Made by a program: the position numbers and the translations under genes. Under the pieces are notes generated by a model. The model was not told where the DNA came from, did no database searches, and saw only the letters and a program-made list of their open reading frames with translations. Positions 16,233 through 25,484 of a stretch of 64,000 nt of DNA are shown here, in pieces. Source of the DNA: S015-6 sp964384945 (GTDB lineage Bacteria; Desulfobacterota; DSWW01); contig CAYLMK010000025.1 of assembly GCA_964384945.1 (NCBI GenBank), positions 1 through 64,000 on the forward strand, in the 5' to 3' direction. Within the stretch, counting starts at the first letter, position 1. Each line of letters opens with the position of its first letter.

Positions 16233-16365
16233 ATCTCAAACATGCGGCCGGGGCAGTGTCCTTCCCCGGCCTGCTCGGGATTCAGGAGTGTCTGACAGCA
16301 CCCTTGATGCCAGCCTATCAGCCTAGGGGGGAGACGGACAGGTGTCAAGGAAACAAAGGCCCGCC

Positions 16366-17547
16366 TCACAGCCTCATCGACAGGAGGTCCCTGATCTCCG
16401 CGTCGGTCAGGCGGACCGGGTTGTTCTTGTTTTCAGCTCCCTCGACGATCCTGTCCAGATCGGACGCGCAGACACCATACTCGCTCAGCCGGGGCATCCC
16501 GAGCGTTTCGGTCCACTCGTCGATCCTTCCGACCAGCAGGTCACAGCAGCCGTTGACATCCTCTTCCCTGCAGGCCCCTGCGCCCAGAAGCGCCCCGACC
16601 CGCGCATACTTTCGGAGGGCCGAAATGCCCGCCGGCCCCTGGCTGCGAAGTTTTTCGATATTGATCCTTGTCCCCGCGCCGACCAGGGTCCCGCAGACCA
16701 CGCCGTGGGGGACGGGGAAGAACCCTCCGATCGGAGAGGCCAGGCCGTGAACCACGCCCAGCCCTGCATTCGCGAGGGTGATCCCGGAGGCGAGCGAGGC
16801 ATACGCCATGGCGGCCCTCTTCTCGACATTGCCCCCTTCGGTCGTGCACACGGGGATCAGGCTGTCCTTGAGGAAGGAGATCCCGCTCTTGGCCAGGGCA
16901 TCGGTAAAGGGGCTCGCCCGGGTGGATACGTACGATTCAAGAAGCTGCGTGAACGCATCCATCCCGCAGGCGGCCGAAACCTCGGGAGGGCAGGAAAGCA
17001 TGAGTTCCGGGTCGATCAAGGCGAGGTCCGGAACGAACCGTTCATGGCGGAGAGACTTCTTGAAGCCCTTGGGGCCGACCTCGCTCAGCACCGCGTTCCG
17101 GGTGGCCTCGCTCCCCGTGCCCGAGGTCGTCGGGACCGCAACAAACGGGACCTTCTCTCCGTTGTGCTGCCGGGTCCCGACCCCTTCGAGGAACTCGCGC
17201 ACCGAGGCCTTCTGCGTCAACATGGCGGAGACCGCCTTCCCTGCGTCTACCACGCTGCCGCCGCCCACGGCCAGGACGACCCGGATTCCCCGGTTCCGAA
17301 AACGGATTGTGGTACGGTCCACGAAGTCAGGGGTGGGCTCCCCCTCCACCTTCACCCTGGAAAAGCGCACCGACGCCTCGGCAAGGTCCCTGGCGAGCCC
17401 GTCCCATCTCCCTGCCCTTTCCAGGGAGGAGGCGCCCGTCAAGACCAGTACGTGGTCCCCCATGCCCTTGAGCAGCCGGCCGACACCGCGGAACTCCCCG
17501 GCACCGAACCGGATGGCGGGCACGCCGGAGAAGGCAAACGGATTCAT
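16366..17547 (-). CDS. Group III (iron-type) alcohol dehydrogenase
   Basis: A 393-residue protein with the two-domain fold of metal-dependent alcohol dehydrogenases. AVGGGSVVDAGKAV binds NAD(P), and PTTSGTGSEATRNAV follows. The metal region is altered compared with FucO: GMDAFTQLLES has Gln where a His ligand is usual, and VVHGLASPIGGFFPVPHG keeps two His residues but has Ser where the second His of HxxAH is expected. This variant occurs in a subfamily, so it may still bind metal with a different set of ligands. It is transcribed alone, between the ATP-grasp fusion and the pentapeptide gene, and could reduce aldehydes produced in anaerobic metabolism. Confidence 0.85.
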   Translation of the reverse strand: MNPFAFSGVPAIRFGAGEFRGVGRLLKGMGDHVLVLTGASSLERAGRWDGLARDLAEASVRFSRVKVEGEPTPDFVDRTTIRFRNRGIRVVLAVGGGSVVDAGKAVSAMLTQKASVREFLEGVGTRQHNGEKVPFVAVPTTSGTGSEATRNAVLSEVGPKGFKKSLRHERFVPDLALIDPELMLSCPPEVSAACGMDAFTQLLESYVSTRASPFTDALAKSGISFLKDSLIPVCTTEGGNVEKRAAMAYASLASGITLANAGLGVVHGLASPIGGFFPVPHGVVCGTLVGAGTRINIEKLRSQGPAGISALRKYARVGALLGAGACREEDVNGCCDLLVGRIDEWTETLGMPRLSEYGVCASDLDRIVEGAENKNNPVRLTDAEIRDLLSMRL

Positions 17548-17601
17548 CCTGCTCCCCCCTTCCCTCTCGGGGCCGGGATCGGAAAGGATGGACCCCCGGC
17601 G

Positions 17602-18378
17602 CTAGCAGGGAGTCGAAAGGGCGCCCGGCTGATCAACCTCGGGCTCCTCGGGCTTCGGTTCTTCGAAGAGCCAGGGGTATGCGGCCCGCATCGGCTCGAG
17701 CAGTGCGCAATCCAGCTTGCAGTTGTAAAGGGTCTTCGCGGCGATCAGTTGCTCGACGCTCAGGTTCCTGGCGCCCGTGAGGTCGGCCTCGGTCAGGTCC
17801 GCGTCCGCCAGGCCGGCCCGCATGAAATCCGCCTCCCGGAGGTCGGCCCGGACCAGGCTGGCCTCCAGAAAGTCGGCGCGCCAGAGGTCCGCCCGGCGCA
17901 GGTCTGCGCCGGAAAGATCGGCCTGGGTGAAATTGGCCTTGCGCAGAGAGGCCCTCCTCAGGTCCGTTCCCCGGAGCCTGGCCACACGGAAATAAGACCC
18001 TTCCAGATTGGCCTTGCAGAGCCTTGCCGAATCGAACCGGGCCTCCAGCAGCTCGGCGTTCGTAAGCACGGCACCGATCAGGTTGGCCCGCCTGAGGTCG
18101 GCGGAAAAGAGATCCACGCTGTCCAGATTGGCGCCGGCCAGGTCGGCTCTCCGGAAATCGGCCCGAAACAGATTGCTGCCGCTGAGATCGGCGCCCCGCA
18201 GATCGGCTCCTCGAAAATCGGCCTTTACGAGCGTACTGTCCCTGAGAACGAGATTCGACAGCCTCGGCCGGGTTCCGGGGTTTTGCAGCCGCCACTGGTT
18301 CCAGACAGCCGCTCCCAGCTCGATGATCTCGGCCTGGTCCAGAACTCCGACAGGGATCTCCTCTTCTTTGCGTGCCAT
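17602..18378 (-). CDS. Pentapeptide-repeat protein
   Basis: A 258-residue protein in which residues about 45-215 consist of A(D/N)Lxx pentapeptide repeats (for example FRGADLRGADLSGSNLFRAD), predicted to form a right-handed quadrilateral beta-helix. There is no signal peptide or membrane segment. Some relatives (Qnr, MfpA) mimic DNA and protect gyrase, while many others have no known role; nothing in the sequence decides this. A TTGTCT-N17-TACATT promoter lies at 18455-18483. The gene stops 54 bases before the alcohol dehydrogenase start, so the two may be cotranscribed. Confidence 0.85.
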   Translation of the reverse strand: MARKEEEIPVGVLDQAEIIELGAAVWNQWRLQNPGTRPRLSNLVLRDSTLVKADFRGADLRGADLSGSNLFRADFRRADLAGANLDSVDLFSADLRRANLIGAVLTNAELLEARFDSARLCKANLEGSYFRVARLRGTDLRRASLRKANFTQADLSGADLRRADLWRADFLEASLVRADLREADFMRAGLADADLTEADLTGARNLSVEQLIAAKTLYNCKLDCALLEPMRAAYPWLFEEPKPEEPEVDQPGALSTPC

Positions 18379-18454
18379 CCTTCTCCCTCACGTTTCAAGA
18401 CGACCAACCCCCCCGGCCAAACTGGATCCATGCCCGCCGGGAGAGAAGCCGTAG

Positions 18455-18483
18455 AATGTAGCCCAAGTTTCGTAATTAGACAA
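18455..18483 (-). promoter_or_regulatory. Candidate promoter of the pentapeptide gene
   Basis: TTGTCT (18483-18478) and TACATT (18460-18455) on the minus strand are 17 bases apart, each matching four of six sigma-70 consensus positions, in a locally AT-rich stretch about 75 bases before ATG 18378. Confidence 0.35.
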
Positions 18484-18630
18484 TACTTCCACTCATGAAT
18501 TTTGACTCACCTGCTCACGGCTTGGTTGCCACGGGGGCCGCAGAGGGCTATCCTGAAGAGGCGGGAAAAGGAGCGCAGCCCCTTTTCCCAGGGCCCTTCA
18601 TCCATCGTCTCCTCGCAAGGAAACGCCGAC

Positions 18631-19857
18631 ATGCAAGCAACCCCTGCCCACAGGAAGCTGGCCGAGCGATTCGTTTTCCAGCGGAACCGACCGGGCGCCT
18701 TCGTGCCGGACTCGCTCCTGGATCTGGTCTCCTTCCTCTACACCGAGGAGGAGGCGGAAATCGTCTCGTCCATGGGGTACATCGGGCTTCCGGCGCGGGC
18801 GGTCGCGCGAAGGCTGAAGCGGCCGGTCCGGGAGGTGAGGCCCATCCTGGAATCCCTTGCCGGCCGCTTCCTGATTCAAAGCTTGCGCATGAAGGGAATC
18901 CCGGTGTACGGCTTCCTGCCTCTCGCACCGGGGGTCTTCGAGGCACAGATGATACGAAGCAAAGGCGAGCACGGCGAATACTACAGGGAGTTCTCCCGCC
19001 GCTTCGAGGCCTTCTACGAGGAATACTGTACATGGCTCAAGCCCAGGCTGGAGGGAAAGGATCTCCGCTTCGGACGCATCATTCCGATCGAGGAGTCTCT
19101 GGACCGCTCCCCCGGCCTGAGCGTCATGGCCCTTGATACGGACAGGTTCTCGGAGACGGTCGGCCGGAACAACAGTTTCGCACTCCTCGATGTATGCAGC
19201 TGCCGTCACGAGGCGGAGTTGCTCGGCAAGGGGTGCGGCAGGCCGAAGGACGTCTGCTCCGCCATGGGCTGGCTGGCCGATTACGTTATCGAGAAAGGAA
19301 TGGGCCGGAGGGTGTCGAGGGAGGAATTCCTCGACGCGAAAACCCGGGCGGCCGAGGCAGGGCTTGTGAACCTGGTAGACAACCTGGAAAACCCCCTGCA
19401 GGTTTGCTCATGCTGCGGCTGTTGCTGCGGCGCCCTGCGGATGCTCGGCCAGTTCAACATCCCGACCATCATCGCAAAGAGCCACTTCGAAGCGATTGTC
19501 GATGCGAGCCGGTGCGTCGGATGCGGAGCCTGCGCGGAGGTCTGCCCGATGGGCGCGATCACCCTCAGGAAGCCGGCGCCCAGGGCGAAGAGAAAGAGGG
19601 CCTCCATCGAGCCCGCGCGCTGCATCGGCTGCGGTCTTTGCGTCACACGCTGCAACGAGCGGAAGGCGGCGACGCTCCGCGCAAGGGAGGCTTACAAGCC
19701 CCCGGCCAAGAGCATGCTGGAATACACCCTGAACCGATACTGTGAGTTGAAAGGGATCGAAAACCCGGTCCTGGACAGGGTCGGGGCGGGGGTCAGCCGC
19801 CTTCTGGAGAAATACTCCCCCCTTCACATCTCAGGGCCCAAGTACCGCCCCCGATAG
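18631..19857 (+). CDS. Cysteine-rich 4Fe-4S binding protein
   Basis: A 408-residue protein with two ferredoxin-type clusters near the C-terminus: CVGCGACAEVCPMGAI and CIGCGLCVTRC. Upstream lie more cysteines, LDVCSCRHEAELLGKGCG with a following DVC, and a dense run CSCCGCCCGALRML that could hold a further cluster or metal. The N-terminal 110 residues look helical, with a winged-helix-like GLPARAVARRLKRPVREVRP. I chose ATG 18631, with AAGGA about nine bases upstream, over an ATG at 18502 that adds low-complexity sequence. Probably an electron-transfer or Fe-S regulatory protein of anaerobic metabolism; the partner is not evident. Confidence 0.75.
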   Translation: MQATPAHRKLAERFVFQRNRPGAFVPDSLLDLVSFLYTEEEAEIVSSMGYIGLPARAVARRLKRPVREVRPILESLAGRFLIQSLRMKGIPVYGFLPLAPGVFEAQMIRSKGEHGEYYREFSRRFEAFYEEYCTWLKPRLEGKDLRFGRIIPIEESLDRSPGLSVMALDTDRFSETVGRNNSFALLDVCSCRHEAELLGKGCGRPKDVCSAMGWLADYVIEKGMGRRVSREEFLDAKTRAAEAGLVNLVDNLENPLQVCSCCGCCCGALRMLGQFNIPTIIAKSHFEAIVDASRCVGCGACAEVCPMGAITLRKPAPRAKRKRASIEPARCIGCGLCVTRCNERKAATLRAREAYKPPAKSMLEYTLNRYCELKGIENPVLDRVGAGVSRLLEKYSPLHISGPKYRPR

Positions 19858-19903
19858 CGGGCAAGTGCGGGCTGGGTGCTCCACCCGGCGGGGGGAGGCG
19901 CGC

Positions 19904-20890
19904 TCATGACGCGGGCGGCCCGGGCCGCAGGCCGCGGAACACGAAGAAGAGGGCTCCCGGCACGCGCAGGACGAGAAACCACAGCCGCACGATCAACATG
20001 AGCGTTGCCCCCGTCTCCACGCCGAACCGGGCGAAGAGAACCGAGGCCGCGGCCTCCCCCACCCCGATTCCGCTCGGCGAGATGGGCAGGGCGGTCGCGA
20101 CGAAGACCAGGGGGCAGACCAGGAAGGTCTGCTTCCAGGTGAGGGGGGTACCGATGACCCGGCCTGCCACCATGTAGGCTCCCATCGACAGCACACCGAT
20201 GACGAGCGACAGGACAAGACAGAGGGCGAGACGCCTTCCGCGGGCCCGGTAGGCCGCAAGCACCGGCTCCAGGGAGGCGCGGACCCGCTCCGGCAGGACC
20301 GCCAGCACGCGGCCGCGCGCGGAATCGACCCGGAGGCTCGAAAAGGCGAGCGTCGAGGCCAGGACGCAGAACAGGCTGACCGCACCGATCTCGAGGACAG
20401 GGCCGGCCAGGCCCCCGCCGGACACGGCCGCCCACGCGAGGGCCAGGAGCCCGAGCAGGAACGAGGTGTAGAAGCCGATCGCACGGTCCGCAACGACCGT
20501 GGACAGGCCGGCCGTCCGGGCCGAGGGCGCCTCCCGGACGATGTAGTAACCGAGCACCAGATCCCCGCCCACCACGCCGGGCAGGGCCATGGCCAGGAAG
20601 CGGCCGATCCAGACGAGGCCCAGGGTTCTCGAAAAGGACAGATCGATGCACTGGACCCGGATGAGCAGCCACCATCGCCAGGCCTGCAAGACCGCGGCGG
20701 CCAGAAGCACCAGGAGGCCCAAGGCATGGTAAGGGCTCAGAGGGGCGGAAACCAGAACCCGCAGATCCAGCCGGCCGCTCCCTACGAGCCACCCGAGCAG
20801 CCCGGCCGCGACCACGGTCTTCGCGACCGTCTGCCGGCCGAACGGGCGCCGAGCCGGTGGGCGCGTCAGGTTCTCATCCGAGGCCGGCAT
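19904..20890 (-). CDS. Lysylphosphatidylglycerol synthetase/flippase-like membrane protein
   Basis: A 328-residue inner-membrane protein with about eight hydrophobic helices, of the AglD/MprF-N-terminal 'flippase-like' family. Typical features are LGLVWIGRFLAMALPGVVGGD, where the GGD follows a Pro-Gly turn, and the C-terminal ALPISPSGIGVGEAAASVLF. Members are implicated in moving or presenting lipid-linked sugars and phospholipids. Its start overlaps the aminotransferase end by 17 bases, making it the last gene of the 19904-30222 surface-glycan operon, where a lipid-linked glycan flippase role is plausible. Confidence 0.8.
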   Translation of the reverse strand: MPASDENLTRPPARRPFGRQTVAKTVVAAGLLGWLVGSGRLDLRVLVSAPLSPYHALGLLVLLAAAVLQAWRWWLLIRVQCIDLSFSRTLGLVWIGRFLAMALPGVVGGDLVLGYYIVREAPSARTAGLSTVVADRAIGFYTSFLLGLLALAWAAVSGGGLAGPVLEIGAVSLFCVLASTLAFSSLRVDSARGRVLAVLPERVRASLEPVLAAYRARGRRLALCLVLSLVIGVLSMGAYMVAGRVIGTPLTWKQTFLVCPLVFVATALPISPSGIGVGEAAASVLFARFGVETGATLMLIVRLWFLVLRVPGALFFVFRGLRPGPPAS

Positions 20891-22034
20891 AGAATTCCTT
20901 CACGGCCGCGACCACCCTGGCCACCTCGGCCTCGGACATCTCGAAGTAGAGCGGCAGCCGGAGCAGCCTGCGGCTCAGGTCTTCCGTCACCTCCAGCGAG
21001 CCGCCCGGCCGGCCGTATTTCCTGCCTGCCGGAGAAGAGTGGAGGGGCACGTAGTGAATCACGGCCAGGATTCCCCGGGCGTCCAGATGAGCGATCAGGC
21101 GTGCGCGCTCCTCGGCCGTGCGAGCGATCAGGTAGAACAGGTGCCCGTTGGACACGCCGTCCTCTGCCCGGGAGGGCAGGCGGATCCGTCCCTCCTCCTC
21201 GAGAGGGCGCAGGGATCGGTGATAGAGATCGAAGATGCGGCGCCTGGCCGCGATGATCTTCCCGGCCTGTTCGAGTTGGGCGAACAGGAAGGCCCCCACC
21301 ATCTCGCCCGGCAGATAGGACGATCCGATATCGATCCAGGTGTAGTGGTCTGTCTTGCCCGCAAAGAACCGGCTTCGGTTCGTCCCCTTTTCACGAATGA
21401 TCTCCGCCCTCTCGGCCAGCGCGGGATCGTTGACGAGCAAGGCCCCTCCCTCTCCGCTGATGATGTTCTTGGTCTCGTGAAAGCTCAGGCAGCCCAGGTG
21501 CCCCACGGTACCGAGGAAGCGGTCCTTGTACGTGGAGAGCAGGGCCTGGGCCGCGTCCTCGACCACCCACAGGCCGCCTCGGCGGGCAATGCCCATGATT
21601 TCGTCCATGGCGCAGGCCCCGCCCGCATAATGCATCGGCACGACGGCCCTTGTCCTGGGCGTGATCGCCTCCCCGATCTTCCGCTCGTCCAGGTTGAGCG
21701 TATCGGGCCGGATGTCCACAAAGACGGGGCATGCCCCGCGCAGAACGAAGGCATTGGCCGTGGAGACAAAGGTGAAGGAAGGCATGATCACCTCGTCCCC
21801 GGGCCGGATGTCGCACAGGATGGCCGCCATCTCGAGCGCGGCCGTGCACGAGTGGGTCAGCAGGGCCTTGGCGCAGCCAAGGGTCTGCTCCAGCCAGGCA
21901 TGGCAGCGTTTCGTGAAGGGTCCGTCCCCGGAAAGGTGGGAAGAGACCATGACGGACTGCGCGATATAGTACAGCTCCTTTCCGACGATGAAGGGCTTGT
22001 TGAACGGGATTCTCTTCTCTTCTTTGCGGTCCAG
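20874..22034 (-). CDS. DegT/DnrJ/EryC1/StrS (WecE-like) PLP aminotransferase
   Basis: A PLP-dependent sugar aminotransferase that converts a 4-keto nucleotide sugar to the 4-amino sugar. Visible are THSCTAALEMAAI, GDEVIMPSFTFVSTANAF, VVEDAAQALLS and the cofactor Lys in CLSFHETKNIISGEGGAL. The first ATG is at 21950, but family-like sequence continues upstream (IPFNKPFIVGKELYYIAQSV), the conserved WecE N-terminus, so the true start must be earlier. No ATG, GTG or TTG is in frame there; a CTG at 22034 after a GGGGGG stretch, or the ATC before it, is the best candidate. The gene sits between the membrane-protein gene and the flippase-like gene in the glycan operon. Confidence 0.85.
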   Translation of the reverse strand: MDRKEEKRIPFNKPFIVGKELYYIAQSVMVSSHLSGDGPFTKRCHAWLEQTLGCAKALLTHSCTAALEMAAILCDIRPGDEVIMPSFTFVSTANAFVLRGACPVFVDIRPDTLNLDERKIGEAITPRTRAVVPMHYAGGACAMDEIMGIARRGGLWVVEDAAQALLSTYKDRFLGTVGHLGCLSFHETKNIISGEGGALLVNDPALAERAEIIREKGTNRSRFFAGKTDHYTWIDIGSSYLPGEMVGAFLFAQLEQAGKIIAARRRIFDLYHRSLRPLEEEGRIRLPSRAEDGVSNGHLFYLIARTAEERARLIAHLDARGILAVIHYVPLHSSPAGRKYGRPGGSLEVTEDLSRRLLRLPLYFEMSEAEVARVVAAVKEFYAGLG

Positions 22035-22083
22035 GATGTCCCCCCTTCTCCCCGGCCGGGGCTGTCGAGGAACGCGGTCTGCG

Positions 22084-23871
22084 TCAGGACCCGAATTTCA
22101 GGAGAAACACAACGAGGCCCGCGCCCCTCGCATCCCGGAAATCATGGGCGGGCACAAGCCGCACGCCTCGGTCCGGCGCGATCCGGCGGGCAAGATAGGA
22201 TTCCCACAAGGATTTCCAGCGCCATGTGTCCTCTGCACCGCTCGTCCTGAGCACCAGAAGCGCCTGCGGGTTGTCGATCAGCCAGGCCAGGAAGGCGTGC
22301 CCGTCCGCCAGGCCCATCTCCCGCAGGGTGGAGACGAACCGCGGAGAATGTACGCCCCACCCGGCCGGGAACACCCTGAGATCCGTGTAGTCGGAGAACT
22401 CCCGCAACGGGTGCACGTACTCCGCGCCCAGACCGCTTACCGGGTTCATCACGACGAGCAGGGGGTCCGAGACGGAGCCTGCACCCTTTACCCCGGAGAG
22501 GGCCTTGTGCATGGAGGCCTTCTCGGCCTCGGATCCCTTGAGCAGGGCGACGGCCATCCTCCCCTGCGCATGCGCCTGTCCCCACGTGAGCAGGGACAGG
22601 GCCAGGCCCACCGCGGGGAGCACCCTCCTGCGCGCCGGACCGCCCCGGGACAGGGCCCTTCCCTCGCCTCCCTTCTCGTGAAAAAACAGAAAGCACAACC
22701 CGAAGAAATAGGCCGACAGAGGGACGAAGAGGCGGGGCACGAACCGGAAGCACATGATGTACAGGATGCCGGATGCGACGAACGCGAGGGCGAGGCAAAT
22801 CTTCAGCCCCCTGCCTCTCGACAGGCTCGACAAATGCTCGAGTCGGTAGACCAGGACGGACAAGGTCCCGAAGACCAGGGCGAGGGCGTAGTGGTGCCCC
22901 ATGCGGAACTGCCGCCGGAGCCCTTCGAGCCCCATGCCGAGCAGGGAACCCGCCTTTCCCGGATCATTTGCGGCCAGGAACGCGCGGAGCGAGCGCGCAT
23001 TGAACCGCTGGTTGTCGTAGAGAATCCAGGATTTGTAAAAGACATAGTCTTCCCGCGACCATCCCGCCTTCTGTAAGGCCGTTTCCGTCGTCTCTCCATG
23101 GTAGCCTCCCTGCACCGTGTCGTGGAACCGGGCCCGGAGACGACTGTACTCCACGTAAGCCTTGTATTCCTCCGAACTCGAAGAATGAAAAAGCGCCCTG
23201 TCGCCCGCCACGACGAGCCCGACGGCCGCCACGAACGGGATCGCACCTCTCAGCCACCCCCTCCGCAGGAACAGGAGGATCGGTGCCCCGAGGGACGCTG
23301 CGTAAAGGACCATGCGCCAGCGAAGCAGGAAGGCGACCAGAAACCCGAGGGCGAGCGCCCCTGCGTACCACCGGGGATTCCTCGCGGGGCACTCGCCCCG
23401 CACGGCCCATTCCAGGACGCACAGCAGGACCCCGCATTCCAGCAGCAGGGCGGCCGAGGTGAATCCGGCAAAGGCGAAAACGTGAAAAAAGAGGGTCCCG
23501 AGCAGGGGCAGCGCGAGGAGGAGGGACGCCCCGCGGGCCGACCGGAACAGCACGCCGAGCATCAACGCCATGCCACAAAGGGCGGAGCCGTAAATGAACA
23601 GCCCATACCAGGGGACGCCGGGAAGACGGGCGTAAAGAAAGCAGAGGATCGAGCCGAGCGTCCAGCTCACGAGCGGCTGCAGGGGGTCGGTGGCGAACCC
23701 GCTGCGCGGGCTGAACCGGGCGATCAGCCCGAAATCGTCGTTTGCCTCGTAGCGGACCGGCAGGAAGGAAAGGATGAGGAAGAGAAAGACGGCAGCGCAC
23801 AGCAGGCCCTTGACGAAACCGAACCTTTCCGCGGCGCTTCCGCTTTTCTCTGCCACCGCACCGATCCTCAT
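22084..23871 (-). CDS. Polytopic membrane protein of the glycan operon
   Basis: A 595-residue protein with roughly ten hydrophobic helices in the first 430 residues and a soluble C-terminal part. Early loop motifs (RYEANDDFGLIARFSP) place acidic residues after the first helix, as in GT-C-type glycosyltransferases, but I cannot name a family. ATG 23871 overlaps the upstream acyltransferase stop (ATGA) and precedes a normal cytoplasmic N-terminus; the longer frame to 24030 only reads antisense-like sequence of that gene. Could be a polyprenyl-sugar-using transferase that decorates the surface glycan. Confidence 0.6.
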   Translation of the reverse strand: MRIGAVAEKSGSAAERFGFVKGLLCAAVFLFLILSFLPVRYEANDDFGLIARFSPRSGFATDPLQPLVSWTLGSILCFLYARLPGVPWYGLFIYGSALCGMALMLGVLFRSARGASLLLALPLLGTLFFHVFAFAGFTSAALLLECGVLLCVLEWAVRGECPARNPRWYAGALALGFLVAFLLRWRMVLYAASLGAPILLFLRRGWLRGAIPFVAAVGLVVAGDRALFHSSSSEEYKAYVEYSRLRARFHDTVQGGYHGETTETALQKAGWSREDYVFYKSWILYDNQRFNARSLRAFLAANDPGKAGSLLGMGLEGLRRQFRMGHHYALALVFGTLSVLVYRLEHLSSLSRGRGLKICLALAFVASGILYIMCFRFVPRLFVPLSAYFFGLCFLFFHEKGGEGRALSRGGPARRRVLPAVGLALSLLTWGQAHAQGRMAVALLKGSEAEKASMHKALSGVKGAGSVSDPLLVVMNPVSGLGAEYVHPLREFSDYTDLRVFPAGWGVHSPRFVSTLREMGLADGHAFLAWLIDNPQALLVLRTSGAEDTWRWKSLWESYLARRIAPDRGVRLVPAHDFRDARGAGLVVFLLKFGS

Positions 23872-24521
23872 TCCTCGAAGGAGAGCGCTCTCTTGACGAC
23901 GGCAGGCACCCCGGCAATCAGCACGTCGTCCGGCACGTCTCTGGTAACCACCGATCCGGCCGCCGTCTGCACGTTCCTTCCCACGCGGACACCGTCGACC
24001 GAGGTCGTGGCGATTCCGAGAAAGCAACACTCCCCTACCTCCGCGCGGCCGGCAAGGTTGACGGCGGGCCCGACAAACGTGTGGGGACCGATCTTCACGT
24101 GATGCGAGACGAAGCAGCGGGAAGAAAGGAGCACGTTCTCGGCAATCCGGGCGTGCATGTCGACCGTGCAGTCGACCAGCACGATGGCTCCCGGCCCGAG
24201 AAGGGCCGACTTCTCCACGTAGGAGCTTGGATGAACGAAGACGGGCATCGGGACGCCTTGCCCCTGCAAAGCCTCGAAGATCTTCTTTCGAAATCTCCTG
24301 TGCCTGTATCCGATCGCGATCGCCGCGGCGTCGAAGGCACCCTTCCGGAAGAGGGCCGGAATCTGGCCCGTACCGCCCAGGATGGGCCGGTCGCCCTTGA
24401 CCGTGCCCGGCGCCTCGAAGTCGTCAAACAAGCCGACCACGCGGCCGAACCCGGTGTTCTCGAAGTAGTGGACCAGGCGGTCGCTCAATTCACCGGACCC
24501 GACCATGGCAAGTCTCTGCAT
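23868..24521 (-). CDS. NeuD/PglD-family sugar O/N-acyltransferase
   Basis: A 217-residue protein. The N-terminal part has a Rossmann-like LAMVGSGELSDRLVHYFENT, and the C-terminal half is a left-handed beta-helix with hexapeptide repeats: SALLGPGAIVLVDCTVDMHA, IGPHTFVGPAVNLAG and VGRNVQTAAGSVVTRDVPD. His residues in SSRCFVSHHVKIGPH could include the catalytic base. The family acetylates amino sugars such as sialic acid or 4-amino-dideoxy sugars. With the WecE-like aminotransferase in the same operon, acetylation of a 4-amino sugar is a natural reading. Confidence 0.85.
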   Translation of the reverse strand: MQRLAMVGSGELSDRLVHYFENTGFGRVVGLFDDFEAPGTVKGDRPILGGTGQIPALFRKGAFDAAAIAIGYRHRRFRKKIFEALQGQGVPMPVFVHPSSYVEKSALLGPGAIVLVDCTVDMHARIAENVLLSSRCFVSHHVKIGPHTFVGPAVNLAGRAEVGECCFLGIATTSVDGVRVGRNVQTAAGSVVTRDVPDDVLIAGVPAVVKRALSFEE

Positions 24522-24551
24522 CGCTCACCCCGCGAAAAGCGCAGCCCCGCT

Positions 24552-25481
24552 CTACACTTCCTTTTCCCGTATGAGGTACTGCGGGGCGTGATAGACCTCC
24601 TGCGTGATGCGAAGCAGGTACTCTCCGATGATACCGAGGGAAAACATGACGGCGCCCGAGAAGAACAGGACCAGCAGCACGAGGGTCATCCATCCCGGAA
24701 CCGTGATGCGCCCGAGGAAGAAGAGCGTGAGATAGTACACGCCCAGGGACAGGGCCATGAACATGCTGAGCAGCCCCATGAGAAAGACCGCCTTCAGGGG
24801 AAGCGTGCTGTGATACAGAACGCCGTGGAAGAAATGCCGTATCAGCTTGGCTGCCGTGTACGTGGTCTTTCCGTAACGCCTCGGCAGGTGCTTCACGGTG
24901 ATGTTGCCGATCCTGTCCGTGACGTTCAGCACCAGCAGGCCCACCGCCGGGTTCGGCGTGCGCATGGGAAGGATATTTTCAACCACCTCTTTCCGCAGAA
25001 TCCGGAAATTGCTCATCTGAAAGGCCGGATCGCGCCGAAAAACGAAGGAGACCAGGCGGCGGTAGGCGAGGCTTCCCGCATTCCTCAGCCGGGATTGTCT
25101 CCTGACCTCCGGCGTCCCGCAAACCATGTCGAGCCCCGTGCGTCGGATCTCCTCGATCAACCGCGGAATCTCCTCCGGCGGATTCTGCAGGTCGTCATCG
25201 AGCGTGATGACGTAGTCGCCCGAGGCGAAGGAAAACCCGCACATCAGGGCGTTGTGCTGACCGAAGTTTCTCATGAGCCGGACGATCTTCACCCGCTTGT
25301 CGCCCTCGCGGAGCGATTTCATGACCTCCCAGCTCCGGTCCCCGCCTCCGTCCTCGACCAGGATCAGCTCGTAGTCGCCCCGGCTCCCCGAGAACGTCTT
25401 GTCGATGCGCTCGTAAAGCTCCCGCAGCGACCGCTCGCTCTTGTAGACCGGGACCACAATCGAGTACAGCTCTCTCTTCAC
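24552..25481 (-). CDS. ArnC-like GT2 glycosyltransferase with two membrane helices
   Basis: A 309-residue transferase. The GT-A domain (residues 1-230) carries SIVVPVYKSERSL, LILVEDGGGDRSW and the DxD motif in YVITLDDDLQNPPEEI, followed by the (Q/R)xxRW-like FRRDPAFQMSN region. Two C-terminal helices (about 232-255 and 265-290) anchor it in the membrane, as in undecaprenyl-phosphate sugar transferases such as ArnC and GtrB. It starts three bases after the BKACE stop, so it is cotranscribed. Probably forms a polyprenyl-phosphate sugar donor for the periplasmic steps of the glycan pathway. Confidence 0.88.
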   Translation of the reverse strand: MKRELYSIVVPVYKSERSLRELYERIDKTFSGSRGDYELILVEDGGGDRSWEVMKSLREGDKRVKIVRLMRNFGQHNALMCGFSFASGDYVITLDDDLQNPPEEIPRLIEEIRRTGLDMVCGTPEVRRQSRLRNAGSLAYRRLVSFVFRRDPAFQMSNFRILRKEVVENILPMRTPNPAVGLLVLNVTDRIGNITVKHLPRRYGKTTYTAAKLIRHFFHGVLYHSTLPLKAVFLMGLLSMFMALSLGVYYLTLFFLGRITVPGWMTLVLLVLFFSGAVMFSLGIIGEYLLRITQEVYHAPQYLIREKEV

Positions 25482-25484
25482 GAT

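Noticed and set aside
16342..18498. A 718-codon open frame on the plus strand opposite the alcohol dehydrogenase and pentapeptide genes
   Set aside because: It is an antisense mirror of GC-rich coding DNA: composition is skewed to Pro, Arg, Gly and Gln, no domain is recognisable, and both minus-strand genes have strong motifs. Similar frames oppose 24552-26321, 30230-32707, 52221-54383 and 60502-62055 and were rejected likewise.
19858..19903. Possible bidirectional terminator between the Fe-S and flippase-like genes
   Set aside because: A weak GGGTGCTCCACCC stem is present, but no T-run follows on either strand.
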